Positions 49,564 to 58,088 of a stretch of DNA of 64,000 bases are shown here, in pieces (position 1 is the first letter of the stretch; every line of letters begins with the position of its first letter). This DNA is from PALSA-270 sp963770915 (GTDB lineage: Bacteria > Acidobacteriota > Terriglobia > Terriglobales > Acidobacteriaceae), in the NCBI GenBank assembly GCA_963770915.1, contig CAVYRG010000001.1:2170001-2234000 (forward strand). The letters run 5' to 3'. The notes below the pieces were generated by a model that searched no databases, was not told the origin of the DNA, and worked only from the letters and a program-made list of their open reading frames with translations. A program made the position numbers and the translations under genes.

Positions 49564-50762
49564 CTCCAGTGACAGAAGCAATTCCCGCAGTGAAACTTAC
49601 AGAACGCATCAACCGCATCAAGCCCTCGGCCACGATGGCGGTCGTCGCCGAAGCCGACAAGCTACGCCAACAGGGCGTCGAAGTCGTGGACCTAAGCGTC
49701 GGCGAACCGCATTTTGCGACGCCACAGCATATTAAAGACGCGGCCATTGCCGCCATCAACGCGAATTTCACCAAGTACACGGCGGCGGCCGGCACGGCCG
49801 AGCTGCGCGACGCAATCACGCATCGCCACGCCGTGGACTTCGATTCCGACTATCGCCGCGAAGAAGCCGTCGTGTCGGTCGGCGGGAAACACGTGCTCTT
49901 CAATGCCATTCAGGTTTTAGTGGATCACGGCGACGAAGTCATCCTGCCGGTGCCGTACTGGGTTTCGTTTAAGGACATCGTGAATTACGCCGGCGGCAAA
50001 TGCGTATTTCTCGAAACCGATGAAGCGCAGGGCTTCCGAGTCACGGCGGAGGCGATCGCCGGTTTGATCACTCCCCGGACCAAGCTGATCATTCTCAACT
50101 CGCCGTCGAACCCCTCGGGTGCCGTGATGTCGCCGGAGGATCAAACGGAAGTTGTACGGCTCGCCGCACAGCGCAGCATCTGGGTGCTCTCCGACGAATG
50201 CTATGTGTACTTGAATTACACCGGGCAGCAGTTTTCCGTCGGCTCGTTGCGCGAGCAGCGCGAGCGCATCGTGATCGCGGGATCGCTTTCCAAAACCTAC
50301 GCCATGACCGGATGGCGCATGGGCTTCGCATTGGCGCCGGCCGCCGTGAGCGGCGCGATGGCCAAGCTGCAAAGTCAATCTACCTCGAATCCGACGTCGA
50401 TTGTGCAAAAGGCCGCCGTAACCGCGCTCGAAAGCTCACAGGAGTGCGTGGACGAGATGCGGCAGGAATACATCAAACTGCGCGACCACATCGTCAGCGG
50501 GCTGCGCTCCATTCCCGGCGTGAAGTGCAACATGCCCGAGGGGGCATTTTACGTTTATCCCAACATCTCGGCCTTCTTTGGACGCGGAGGCGTAAACTCC
50601 CCGGCCGAATTTGCCGGGAAGTTGCTGCGCGAGGCGCACGTGGCCACCGTGCCCGGCGAAGGCTTTGGCACCGATGAGCACGTTCGCGTGTCCTACGCCA
50701 CTTCAGTTGGGGAGCTGGATCGTGGCCTGGAGCGGATCCGGAAATTTGTCGCGTCGTTGTGA
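49560..50762 (+). CDS. aspC: PLP-dependent aminotransferase (aspartate aminotransferase type)
   Basis: A 400-aa class I/II aminotransferase. It shows LSVGEPHFATP, KYTAAAGTAELRDAI, the PYWVSFKDIV segment, NSPSNPSGAVM, LSDECYVYL and the PLP lysine in GSLSKTYAMTGWRMGF. The C-terminal substrate arginine is in HVRVSYATS. Bacterial group Ib AspAT proteins show this pattern. It overlaps coaD by 4 bp. Specificity for aspartate or another amino acid is inferred from family only. Confidence 0.9.
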   Translation: MTPVTEAIPAVKLTERINRIKPSATMAVVAEADKLRQQGVEVVDLSVGEPHFATPQHIKDAAIAAINANFTKYTAAAGTAELRDAITHRHAVDFDSDYRREEAVVSVGGKHVLFNAIQVLVDHGDEVILPVPYWVSFKDIVNYAGGKCVFLETDEAQGFRVTAEAIAGLITPRTKLIILNSPSNPSGAVMSPEDQTEVVRLAAQRSIWVLSDECYVYLNYTGQQFSVGSLREQRERIVIAGSLSKTYAMTGWRMGFALAPAAVSGAMAKLQSQSTSNPTSIVQKAAVTALESSQECVDEMRQEYIKLRDHIVSGLRSIPGVKCNMPEGAFYVYPNISAFFGRGGVNSPAEFAGKLLREAHVATVPGEGFGTDEHVRVSYATSVGELDRGLERIRKFVASL

Positions 50763-50846
50763 GCCTGTTGGAGAAGCACGGACATCCGGTTCGTGCTTCT
50801 CTCCAAACCCCGCACCCGAGGAGCCGCCGTCGCTCCGCGAACCCAC

Positions 50847-51848
50847 ATGAGTGAACTTTATCCCCTACTGATGTTGCCGGCGTTTGACCCTCGCCCCTGG
50901 GGTACGCTGGACCTCGCGCCGATCTACCCCAACCATCGTTTCGAAGAAAAAATCGGCGAGGCCTGGCTGACCGGGGACGCCTGCCAGGTTGCGAATGGGC
51001 CGCTCCGCGGAAAGTCTTTGGCGGAGTTGAGTTCCCATTTTGGCCGTGAACTGGTCGGCGAAGCCGCGCGCGATCCGGCCCGCTTCCCTCTGCTTCTGAA
51101 ATTCCTGTTCCCGCATGAAAAGCTTTCGGTGCAGGTACATCCCGACGACGAGGCCGCGCTGCGTGTGGGCCAGCCGTGGGGCAAGACCGAATGCTGGTAC
51201 GTGGCGCACGCCAAACCCGGGGCTCAAATTGGGCTGGGATTGACGCCGGGCACAACTCGCGAGCAGTTCGAGCGGGCGATCCACGACCAGCGGGCCGAGG
51301 AGCTTCTGAACTGGATCAACGTTTTTCCGGGAGAAATGATTTACGTCGCCGGTGGAACCGTGCACACGCTGGGGCCGGGATCGATCATCGTCGAAACCCA
51401 GCAGCAATCCGACACGACCTATCGTCTGTATGACTATGGCCGCCCGCGAGAGTTACATCTGCAGGATGGCTTGGCCGTGGTGAAAGAAGCGCCGCCATCC
51501 GGCAAGGTATTGCGGCCGGCGCCAGTGGCCATGCGTAGTCCCAAAAACAAACACTCCTCCCTAGTTTCTGCACCTTACTTCGTAGTCGACATGTACGAGT
51601 TGAAGGAACCGGAGGACTTCCTGACCACCGACGATTCCGGCGCAACCTCGGCGCAAATCATGGTCGCGGTTGAGGGCTGCGCCCTCGTGGAGACCGCCGG
51701 AATGCAACCTGTTATGCTGAGCAAGGGCGATGCGATTGTCATGCCGGCTAGTCTGAACGAGTTCCGCGTGCGGCCGCAATGGCAAGTGGAATTGTTGAAA
51801 GCATTCGTTCCCAGCCGGCCGCTTCCCGAGCCGGCGACTAGAATGTGA
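50847..51848 (+). CDS. manA: Mannose-6-phosphate isomerase, class I
   Basis: Interconverts fructose-6-P and mannose-6-P. The 333-aa protein has the class I zinc site: Q and H in LSVQVHPDD, E in GKTECWYV and H in GGTVHTLGPG. The RLYDYGR segment carries the phosphate-interacting arginine. It is a short form like the Bacillus enzymes. The start ATG at 50847 aligns with the family; an earlier GTG at 50793 is in frame. manC follows 21 bp later and the hexomutase after that, so the three form a GDP-mannose pathway unit. Confidence 0.9.
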   Translation: MSELYPLLMLPAFDPRPWGTLDLAPIYPNHRFEEKIGEAWLTGDACQVANGPLRGKSLAELSSHFGRELVGEAARDPARFPLLLKFLFPHEKLSVQVHPDDEAALRVGQPWGKTECWYVAHAKPGAQIGLGLTPGTTREQFERAIHDQRAEELLNWINVFPGEMIYVAGGTVHTLGPGSIIVETQQQSDTTYRLYDYGRPRELHLQDGLAVVKEAPPSGKVLRPAPVAMRSPKNKHSSLVSAPYFVVDMYELKEPEDFLTTDDSGATSAQIMVAVEGCALVETAGMQPVMLSKGDAIVMPASLNEFRVRPQWQVELLKAFVPSRPLPEPATRM

Positions 51849-51869
51849 CGGCTGGGGATAGCGCCGAGC

Positions 51870-52982
51870 ATGCCGAAGAAAATCTCCCACTTTTACCCTG
51901 TCATCTTGGCTGGCGGACGCGGCACGCGTTTCTGGCCGCTGAGCCGCAAGCGCCGTGCCAAGCAGCTGCTCGCGCTCGCGGGCAAGCGCACCATGATTCA
52001 GCAGACGGTCTCTCGCCTGTTGCCGCTCGCGTCTGCGAGCCGCTTCTGGATGATTACCAACGGCGATCTCGAGCGTGAAATCCGTCGTCAACTGCCCGCT
52101 TTGAACCGCCGGCAGATCATCGCCGAACCTATCGGAAGAAACACCGCGCCTGCCATCGGCCTGGCCGCATTCATCCTTTTGCGCCTCGACCCCAACGCAG
52201 TCATCGGGTTGTTTCCTTCCGACCACGTGATCGCGGACCAGAAGGAGTACCAGCGCTTGTTGCAGCAAGCGGTACAGATTGCCGCCACCGGCGAAAATAT
52301 TGTCGTGCTCGGCATTCCGCCAACTCACCCCGAAACCGGTTACGGATACATTGAGGCAGGCTCCAGCCTGAAGCCGGGGCTGTTTAGCGTGCGCCGCTTC
52401 ACGGAGAAACCTAACGCCGCCCTCGCCGTCGAGTTTCTAGCTGCGGGAAATTACTTTTGGAATAGCGGCATGTTTCTGTGGAGCGCGCACACTCTGGCGG
52501 GCGCGCTGCGCGAGCATTTGCCGCAGACGGCTTCTTTGCTCGAACGGATTGCCGCCGAATTCGGCACTCCCCGATTCGCCGGCACCTTGCGCCGCCTCTA
52601 TCCTCGCTGCGCGAACATCAGCATCGACTACGCCGTTCTCGAACCGCGTTCTGCTAAAGGCGAGCAAGCCTCCGGCATCTATTGCCTTCCCGCAGAGTGT
52701 GGCTGGAACGATCTCGGTTCATGGAGCGCTTTGCACGAACACGGCATTCGGGCTGCTCATCCAGCGGGCAACAACTTGATCCACAGCGAGGGCGCCTTTA
52801 CCGCGGATGCCGCGGGCAACTATATCCACGCGCCGAAGAAATTCGTGGCCGCTGTCGGCGTGAATGATCTGGTGGTGGTCGAAACGGATGACGCGCTATT
52901 GATCACTACGCGCAGTCGAGCGCAGGATGTCGGCTCGATTGTGAAACACCTGGATGAAAAGAAGCTGCACAAATTAGTCTAG
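51870..52982 (+). CDS. manC: Mannose-1-phosphate guanylyltransferase
   Basis: Makes GDP-mannose from GTP and mannose-1-P. The 370-aa nucleotidyltransferase shows the signature LAGGRGTRFWPLSRKRRAKQ, EPIGRNTAPAIGLAA, GLFPSDHVI, TGYGYIE, RFTEKPN and NSGMFLWSA, with the C-terminal segment CGWNDLGSWSAL. It lacks the C-terminal cupin isomerase domain of bifunctional ManC, which fits the separate manA directly upstream. Phosphohexomutase follows after 53 bp. Confidence 0.92.
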   Translation: MPKKISHFYPVILAGGRGTRFWPLSRKRRAKQLLALAGKRTMIQQTVSRLLPLASASRFWMITNGDLEREIRRQLPALNRRQIIAEPIGRNTAPAIGLAAFILLRLDPNAVIGLFPSDHVIADQKEYQRLLQQAVQIAATGENIVVLGIPPTHPETGYGYIEAGSSLKPGLFSVRRFTEKPNAALAVEFLAAGNYFWNSGMFLWSAHTLAGALREHLPQTASLLERIAAEFGTPRFAGTLRRLYPRCANISIDYAVLEPRSAKGEQASGIYCLPAECGWNDLGSWSALHEHGIRAAHPAGNNLIHSEGAFTADAAGNYIHAPKKFVAAVGVNDLVVVETDDALLITTRSRAQDVGSIVKHLDEKKLHKLV

Positions 52983-53035
52983 GACCAATCCTGGCCGCGA
53001 GTGGAAGCCGACAACCGAACACAAAACAATCGCTC

Positions 53036-54445
53036 ATGATCAAGTTTGGCACCGACGGATGGCGAGGCGTCATTGCCGAGGATTTCACCTTCGACAATGT
53101 TCGTCTTGTCGCGGGCGCGATCGCTGCTTACGTCCTCGCACACGAAGATTCCGCACGCGGCGTGATCGTCGGCTATGACACACGCTTTGCCTCGCCCCGC
53201 GCCGCCCGCGAGGTAGCGCAGGTGCTTGCCGCCGCGGGGATTCCCGTCACACTCGCCAACGACTACACACCCACGCCGGCCATTTCTCTGGCGGTTCGAG
53301 ACCGGAAGGCTGCCGGTGGCGTCGTCGTCACTTCCAGCCACAATCCTTTTAACTGGAACGGGGTAAAGTTCAAGGCGAATTTCGGCGGCTCGGCCACGCA
53401 ATCGATCATGCGCGCCATCGAACAGCAGCTTGGTACGATGCCGCGCGGGTCCACGGCTCCCATTCAGGAAATCGACTTAAAGCCTGCGTATCGCGGTGCG
53501 ATTTGCCGCTTCGCAGATTTAGAGCTGATCGCCAAAGCCAAGTTCACGTTCGCCATCGATTCCATGTACGGATCAGGCCGTGGCGTGCTGGCGCAGATTT
53601 TCCGCGACCACGGTATCGAGCACGTCACCCTTCGGCAGGAACTGAATCCGCTCTTTCCTGGCATCAATCCCGAGCCTATCGAACCGCACATTGCCGCCCT
53701 GCAGAAGGCGGTGACGGAGCAAAACTGCCACGCCGGATTTGCTACCGACGGCGATGCCGACCGCATCGGCGCAGTGGCAGAAGACGGCAGCTTTGTGGAT
53801 TCGCACAAGATTTTCTGCGTCCTGTTGCGCTGGCTTTTGGAACGAAAGAAATGGCCCGGCGAAGTGGTGCGCGCGTTTAATACCACCCGCATGGTTGACC
53901 GAATTTGCGGTCGCTATGGGCGTAAGGTGAACGAATGTTCCATCGGGTTCAAATACATCGCGGATCTGATGCTTGAGCGCGAAATCCTGATTGGCGGCGA
54001 AGAGTCCGGTGGAATCGGCTATTCCCGCTTTCTCCCGGAACGCGATGGCATTCTGAATTCGCTGCTGCTGGCTAACGTGATGGCGCAAGAAGGCAAGCCG
54101 CTCGGTCAGCTTGTCGCCGACTTGCAGCGCGAGTACGGTCCGCACTACTACGGCCGCCACGACCTGCACGTTTCCGACGAAGTGAAGCAAAGTGCCATCC
54201 AGCGGGCGAAGTCGGATGCAACAACGCGCCTCGGCCAATACGCGATAGCCAGCAAGGCGACTTTGGATGGGGTTAAGTTTTTCCTCGACGCTCCATGCCA
54301 TGACAACGGCGCCGACGCGTGGATTCTGTTTCGCGCCTCGGGCACCGAACGCCTGCTGCGCGTGTATGTGGAAGCCTCATCCCAGGAACTGGTGCAGGAG
54401 ATTTTGACCAGCGGCGAGGACTTCGTCACAAACGTCAAAAGTTAG
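53036..54445 (+). CDS. Phosphoglucomutase/phosphomannomutase family protein
   Basis: A 469-aa alpha-D-phosphohexomutase. It has the four-domain pattern: GTDGWRG at the N-terminus, the phosphoserine loop VVTSSHNPFNWNG with S101, the Mg loop DGDADRIG, the sugar-recognition loop GGEESGG and the phosphate-binding loop RASGTERLLRVYVEA. Glucose or mannose specificity cannot be told from these loops. The neighbours manA and manC favour phosphomannomutase (mannose-6-P to mannose-1-P). A Ste24-like peptidase gene follows. Confidence 0.92.
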   Translation: MIKFGTDGWRGVIAEDFTFDNVRLVAGAIAAYVLAHEDSARGVIVGYDTRFASPRAAREVAQVLAAAGIPVTLANDYTPTPAISLAVRDRKAAGGVVVTSSHNPFNWNGVKFKANFGGSATQSIMRAIEQQLGTMPRGSTAPIQEIDLKPAYRGAICRFADLELIAKAKFTFAIDSMYGSGRGVLAQIFRDHGIEHVTLRQELNPLFPGINPEPIEPHIAALQKAVTEQNCHAGFATDGDADRIGAVAEDGSFVDSHKIFCVLLRWLLERKKWPGEVVRAFNTTRMVDRICGRYGRKVNECSIGFKYIADLMLEREILIGGEESGGIGYSRFLPERDGILNSLLLANVMAQEGKPLGQLVADLQREYGPHYYGRHDLHVSDEVKQSAIQRAKSDATTRLGQYAIASKATLDGVKFFLDAPCHDNGADAWILFRASGTERLLRVYVEASSQELVQEILTSGEDFVTNVKS

Positions 54446-54517
54446 GCAGCCGCAACGTCCGGTCACTGTCCTTCGGCGCTTCGCATTTCCCGCGCATCAT
54501 AGGATAATGAAGCCTTA

Positions 54518-55678
54518 ATGAGCGGCCCAGCTGCCCCAACCCCCGTCCAAGCGGATTCCCCGGAAGCGCGGCGCTATAACCGCATCCGTCGCGGCTTGGG
54601 CATTGGGGATTTCGCGCTCGGCCTGGCGTTGCTCATCGTCTTGCTCGCCACCGGTTGGACCAACCTTCTGCGCGATTTCGCCTATCGCGCTGCCTTCGGA
54701 TCCTACGCCTTCGCAGTGGTCTTGTATGTTTTGATCCTGCTCGTAATCGCGAAATTCCTTGGCCTGGGGTTGGATTACTACGGCTTCCGCGTGGAACATC
54801 GGTTTCATCTTTCCAACCAAAGGCTGCGGGCTTGGGTGTGGGATGAAGTCAAAGGCTTGTTTGTGGGCGCTGTTCTCAGCGCGATTGTTGCCGAGGTGGT
54901 GTACTTCATCATCCGCCATTATCCGCAAAATTGGTGGATTATCGCCTGGGCGATCGTTCTCGGCTTGTTTGTGCTCATGGCGCAATTGGCTCCGGTGGTG
55001 TTGTTCCCCATTTTCTACAAATTCGAGCCGCTCGCCGATGAAGACCTGAAAGCCCGCCTGGTTCGCCTGGGAGAACGTGCCGGCACTCGCGTGCGCGGGG
55101 TTTACAAATGGAAGCTTTCCGAAAAGAGCAACAAGGCCAACGCGGCCCTGACCGGACTGGGCAACACCCGCCGCATTATCCTCGCCGATACTCTCCTCGA
55201 CAACTACTCTGCCGATGAAATTGAAGCCGTGCTCGCCCACGAACTAGGCCACCACGTTCACCGCCATATTGCCAAGAGCATTGCCGTGCAGGCGGCAACC
55301 ACTTTGCTTGGATTCTGGGCGGCGAATTGGGTTTTGCACTATGCGGTCGACCGCCTCCACATGTTCGATTCGCTCGCGGATTTCGCTAATCTGCCGCTGC
55401 TCGTGCTGGTATCGGCCGTGCTGTCGTTTTTGCTGATGCCGGCTTTGAACGCCTATTCCCGCTACAACGAGCGCCAGGCGGATCGCTATGCATTCAAATC
55501 CATCGCCAGCGTCGAGCCCTTCGTTTCAGCGATGAATAAGCTGGCTGGACAGAATCTTGCCGAACGATCGCCGTCCAAATTCGTGGAGTGGTTCTTCCAC
55601 TCTCATCCCGCGATTTCGCGGCGCGTACAAGCGGCACAAGCTTGGGCCCACTCCCGGCTGCTCGCCCAGCGCGCCTAG
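54518..55678 (+). CDS. M48 family membrane metallopeptidase (Ste24-like)
   Basis: A 386-aa polytopic inner-membrane zinc peptidase. Several hydrophobic segments precede and follow the zinc motif HELGHHVHRH; the third ligand is the glutamate in NERQADRYAF. The YGFRVEHRFHLSNQ segment is typical of Ste24/CAAX-prenyl-protease-like members. In bacteria such proteases process or degrade misfolded membrane proteins. It lies 72 bp after the hexomutase and is convergent with kdsB (5 bp between stops). Confidence 0.92.
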   Translation: MSGPAAPTPVQADSPEARRYNRIRRGLGIGDFALGLALLIVLLATGWTNLLRDFAYRAAFGSYAFAVVLYVLILLVIAKFLGLGLDYYGFRVEHRFHLSNQRLRAWVWDEVKGLFVGAVLSAIVAEVVYFIIRHYPQNWWIIAWAIVLGLFVLMAQLAPVVLFPIFYKFEPLADEDLKARLVRLGERAGTRVRGVYKWKLSEKSNKANAALTGLGNTRRIILADTLLDNYSADEIEAVLAHELGHHVHRHIAKSIAVQAATTLLGFWAANWVLHYAVDRLHMFDSLADFANLPLLVLVSAVLSFLLMPALNAYSRYNERQADRYAFKSIASVEPFVSAMNKLAGQNLAERSPSKFVEWFFHSHPAISRRVQAAQAWAHSRLLAQRA

Positions 55679-55683
55679 TGGAG

Positions 55684-56412
55684 CTAGCGCTTCCGCAAAA
55701 TTTCCTCTACCCGCTTTAGGTCTTCTTCCGTGTCCACTCCGACCGTGTCGAAAGGCGTCTCGCCGACGTAGATAGGAATTCCGTTCTCCAGAAAGCGCAA
55801 TTGCTCCAGGCGTTCGCTTTTTTCGAGCAACGATTCGGGCAGTTGCACAAATCGATCCAGCGCCGCTTTGCGATAGGCATAGAAGCCGAGATGCTTGAAA
55901 TAACGCGGGGCCGCCCCCTCGCGATCATAGGGAATTGTCGATCGCGAAAAGTAGAGGGCGCGGCCAGTGGAGTCCGTTACTACTTTCACCGCGTTGGGAT
56001 TCGCAATGTCTTCCGCGCGGCAGGGAGTTTTTAACGTTCCTACCTGAATCGCCGGGTCCGTCATCACCTCGAGCAGCGCCGCAATGTGCTCGGCCCGCGT
56101 GAGAGGCTCGTCGCCCTGCACATTCAGATAGGCGTCGTAAGCTCCCTTGCCGGCGGAGTTTGCCACTTCATGCACGCGCTCCGTGCCACTGCGATGCTCA
56201 GCCGACGTCATCTGTGCTGTCCAGCCGTTTCGCTGGCAAACCTGCATGATTTCTTCCGAGTCGGTCGCGACAATCACATCATCCAGCAGCGGCGATGAGC
56301 GCACCACGTTGTAAACACGGCCGACGAGCGGCTGTCCGCCGATCTCGCGCAACATTTTTCGCGGCAGCCGCGTCGACGCGAGTCTTGCAGGAATGATGGC
56401 GATTGCTTTCAT
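55684..56412 (-). CDS. kdsB: 3-deoxy-manno-octulosonate cytidylyltransferase KdsB
   Basis: Activates Kdo with CTP to CMP-Kdo for lipopolysaccharide inner core. The 242-aa protein has AIIPARLASTRLPRKML, TDSEEIMQVCQRNGW, MTSAEHRSGTERVHEVA, NVQGDEPLTRAEHIA, YFSRSTIPYDR and GVDTEEDLKRVEEIL, the family pattern. Its presence implies a Kdo-containing outer membrane. kdsA and waaA are not in the window. The start is in an AT-rich context upstream of the tRNA promoter. Confidence 0.95.
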   Translation of the reverse strand: MKAIAIIPARLASTRLPRKMLREIGGQPLVGRVYNVVRSSPLLDDVIVATDSEEIMQVCQRNGWTAQMTSAEHRSGTERVHEVANSAGKGAYDAYLNVQGDEPLTRAEHIAALLEVMTDPAIQVGTLKTPCRAEDIANPNAVKVVTDSTGRALYFSRSTIPYDREGAAPRYFKHLGFYAYRKAALDRFVQLPESLLEKSERLEQLRFLENGIPIYVGETPFDTVGVDTEEDLKRVEEILRKR

Positions 56413-56483
56413 GCAGGTACAGTGTCAGGTTTCGGCTTTCCGCTTGCAATAGCGAGCCAGGAGCCGGGGCAAGAGCCTGAGGT

Positions 56484-56513
56484 TTGACAGCGCTTTGCAA
56501 CGGCTCTTAGAAT
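56484..56513 (+). promoter_or_regulatory. Sigma70-like promoter upstream of tRNA-Met
   Basis: TTGACA (56484-56489, perfect -35) and TAGAAT (56508-56513, five of six -10) are separated by 18 bp. Transcription would start near 56520, about 105 bp before the tRNA. A terminator-like hairpin at 56532-56560 lies directly after it. Confidence 0.6.
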
Positions 56514-56531
56514 CAAACAGGTGGATCTGAC

Positions 56532-56560
56532 GCGCGGCCTTCTGCCGCGCTTCTCTGTTT
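56532..56560 (+). terminator. Leader hairpin with trailing T-rich run before tRNA-Met
   Basis: GCGCGGC (56532-56538) pairs with GCCGCGC (56544-56550) around a CTTCT loop, followed by TTCTCTGTTT. This resembles an intrinsic terminator, placed 12 nt after the predicted start of the upstream promoter and 67 bp before the tRNA. It may attenuate or merely be a processing hairpin. Confidence 0.45.
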
Positions 56561-56626
56561 GGGAAGCCGGATCAGGTCAAACAGGGTCGAGCCCACCCGC
56601 GTTTCCCCTCAACGTCAACACGCCGT

Positions 56627-56703
<77 letters not shown>

Positions 56704-57117
56704 GATTCAACCCGCCAAGACCGGATTCGCATCGCTGGCGTGATTCCTTCATCGCGCTCGTGTACGTTCACGACCAAAATGCAAACCGGGTTTGCACCGG
56801 CCCGCCAGCCTTTGATAGCCGTTCGCTTCCTAAACATAGCGTTCACTTTAAATACGCGCAAAGCGTTTGTCTTCTCCCCCGTGAGCGGAGGAATCAGTGC
56901 AGATGCATAGAGTTAGATGAGCGCAACATTAAGGTTCTCTAATTGCATGACAAATGGTGCGGTGCTCCCGGCTGCTTTTGTGGTTTTGCCGCCTGTTCGC
57001 AATTCATTCGTGAGTGCCCGGCGTGGGCTGCTTTGTCGGGAATGACAGCGAAATTCGCAACAGCGGCCGCAGTCGCGGTTGGGAATGCCAGTGAGCATTG
57101 GGCCTGAGGGGGGAAGA
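56704..57117. other. Intergenic region between tRNA-Met and the OmpR-type regulator
   Basis: About 410 bp without a convincing gene. It has a 17-bp palindrome TGCAAACC-G-GGTTTGCA (56780-56796). The ribosome site GAGGGGGGAAG precedes the regulator ATG at 57118. Frames on either strand are short or antisense to the tRNA. Confidence 0.5.
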
Positions 57118-57828
57118 ATGCTAAAGCCGCAAGACTGCACGAGGCCGACACCCAAGACGCGAGTGTTGATCGCAGAAGAGGATGTGCCACTGGCAAATTT
57201 CCTGAAACGCGGTTTGCAGGGAGAACGCTACGGAGTGGATATAGCCCATAATGGCGAGGCCGCATTCGAGACTCTCCGTGGCGGCCAGTATGATCTGCTG
57301 ATCCTGGACACCAATCTTCCTAAACTTGACGGTCTCTCCCTGCTGAAGCAGGTTCGGCGTAGCGCCTCCGAGCTTCCTGTTCTGGTGCTTACCGCGCAAA
57401 GCCGGGTGGAAGACCGGGTGCGCGCTCTGGATGACGGGGCAGACGACTGCATGGTGAAGCCATTCTCTTTCCCCGAGTTGACCGCCCGCGCTCGTGCGCT
57501 GTTGCGTCGCAACCGCCAAATCGCGAATCGAGTTCTGCAGGTCGGCGATTTGATTTTGAACCGCGACGAGTTCCGGGTCGAACGGAGCGGAAAGAGAATC
57601 AATCTGACCGCCAAAGAGTTTCTGGTGCTCGAATGCCTTATGGTCAATGCCCGGCGCACCGTTAGTCGCGCCGCCCTCATGGAGTACGCGTGGAACGCCC
57701 CTTACGATGCCAGCACCAACCTGGTGGACGTTTACGTGAAGTATGTTCGCGACAAGATCCACGCTGATTTTTCGCAAAAACTGCTACGCACCGTTCGCGG
57801 CATTGGTTACGTGATCGCGGACAACTGA
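57118..57828 (+). CDS. OmpR/PhoB-family response regulator
   Basis: A 236-aa two-domain regulator. Residues 15-125 are a receiver (RVLIAEEDVPLANFLKRGL), with the phospho-aspartate in LLILDTNLPKLDG and the KP pair in DCMVKPFSFPEL. About 140-235 is a winged helix (LTAKEFLVLECLMVNARRTVSRAALMEYAWN ... RGIGYVIAD). The ATG at 57118 has a strong GAGGGGGGAAG ribosome site. No histidine kinase is adjacent; the window's only possible kinase starts at about 63.8 kb and is cut off. Input unknown. Confidence 0.9.
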   Translation: MLKPQDCTRPTPKTRVLIAEEDVPLANFLKRGLQGERYGVDIAHNGEAAFETLRGGQYDLLILDTNLPKLDGLSLLKQVRRSASELPVLVLTAQSRVEDRVRALDDGADDCMVKPFSFPELTARARALLRRNRQIANRVLQVGDLILNRDEFRVERSGKRINLTAKEFLVLECLMVNARRTVSRAALMEYAWNAPYDASTNLVDVYVKYVRDKIHADFSQKLLRTVRGIGYVIADN

Positions 57829-58088
57829 TTGCCTCACGTATCGTTAAGAATTCAGACCATATAGTTCACAGTAGCTTTTGCCCCGGTTAGCGGTCGAGGG
57901 ATCCATCTGCGACGCGTCCATCGACACAAATGCCAGGTTCTGCCACCCACCTCCCCTGATTCCACGAACTAGGGTCTCCGGTTTTTCCTAGAATCGTAAC
58001 AAGCAAGACAGACCTATGGGTCCGGCGGAAGGAATGGATTAGGGTTGATTTAGGAATTCCAAAAACGGTCGGAAGTATCGAAGTCGAC

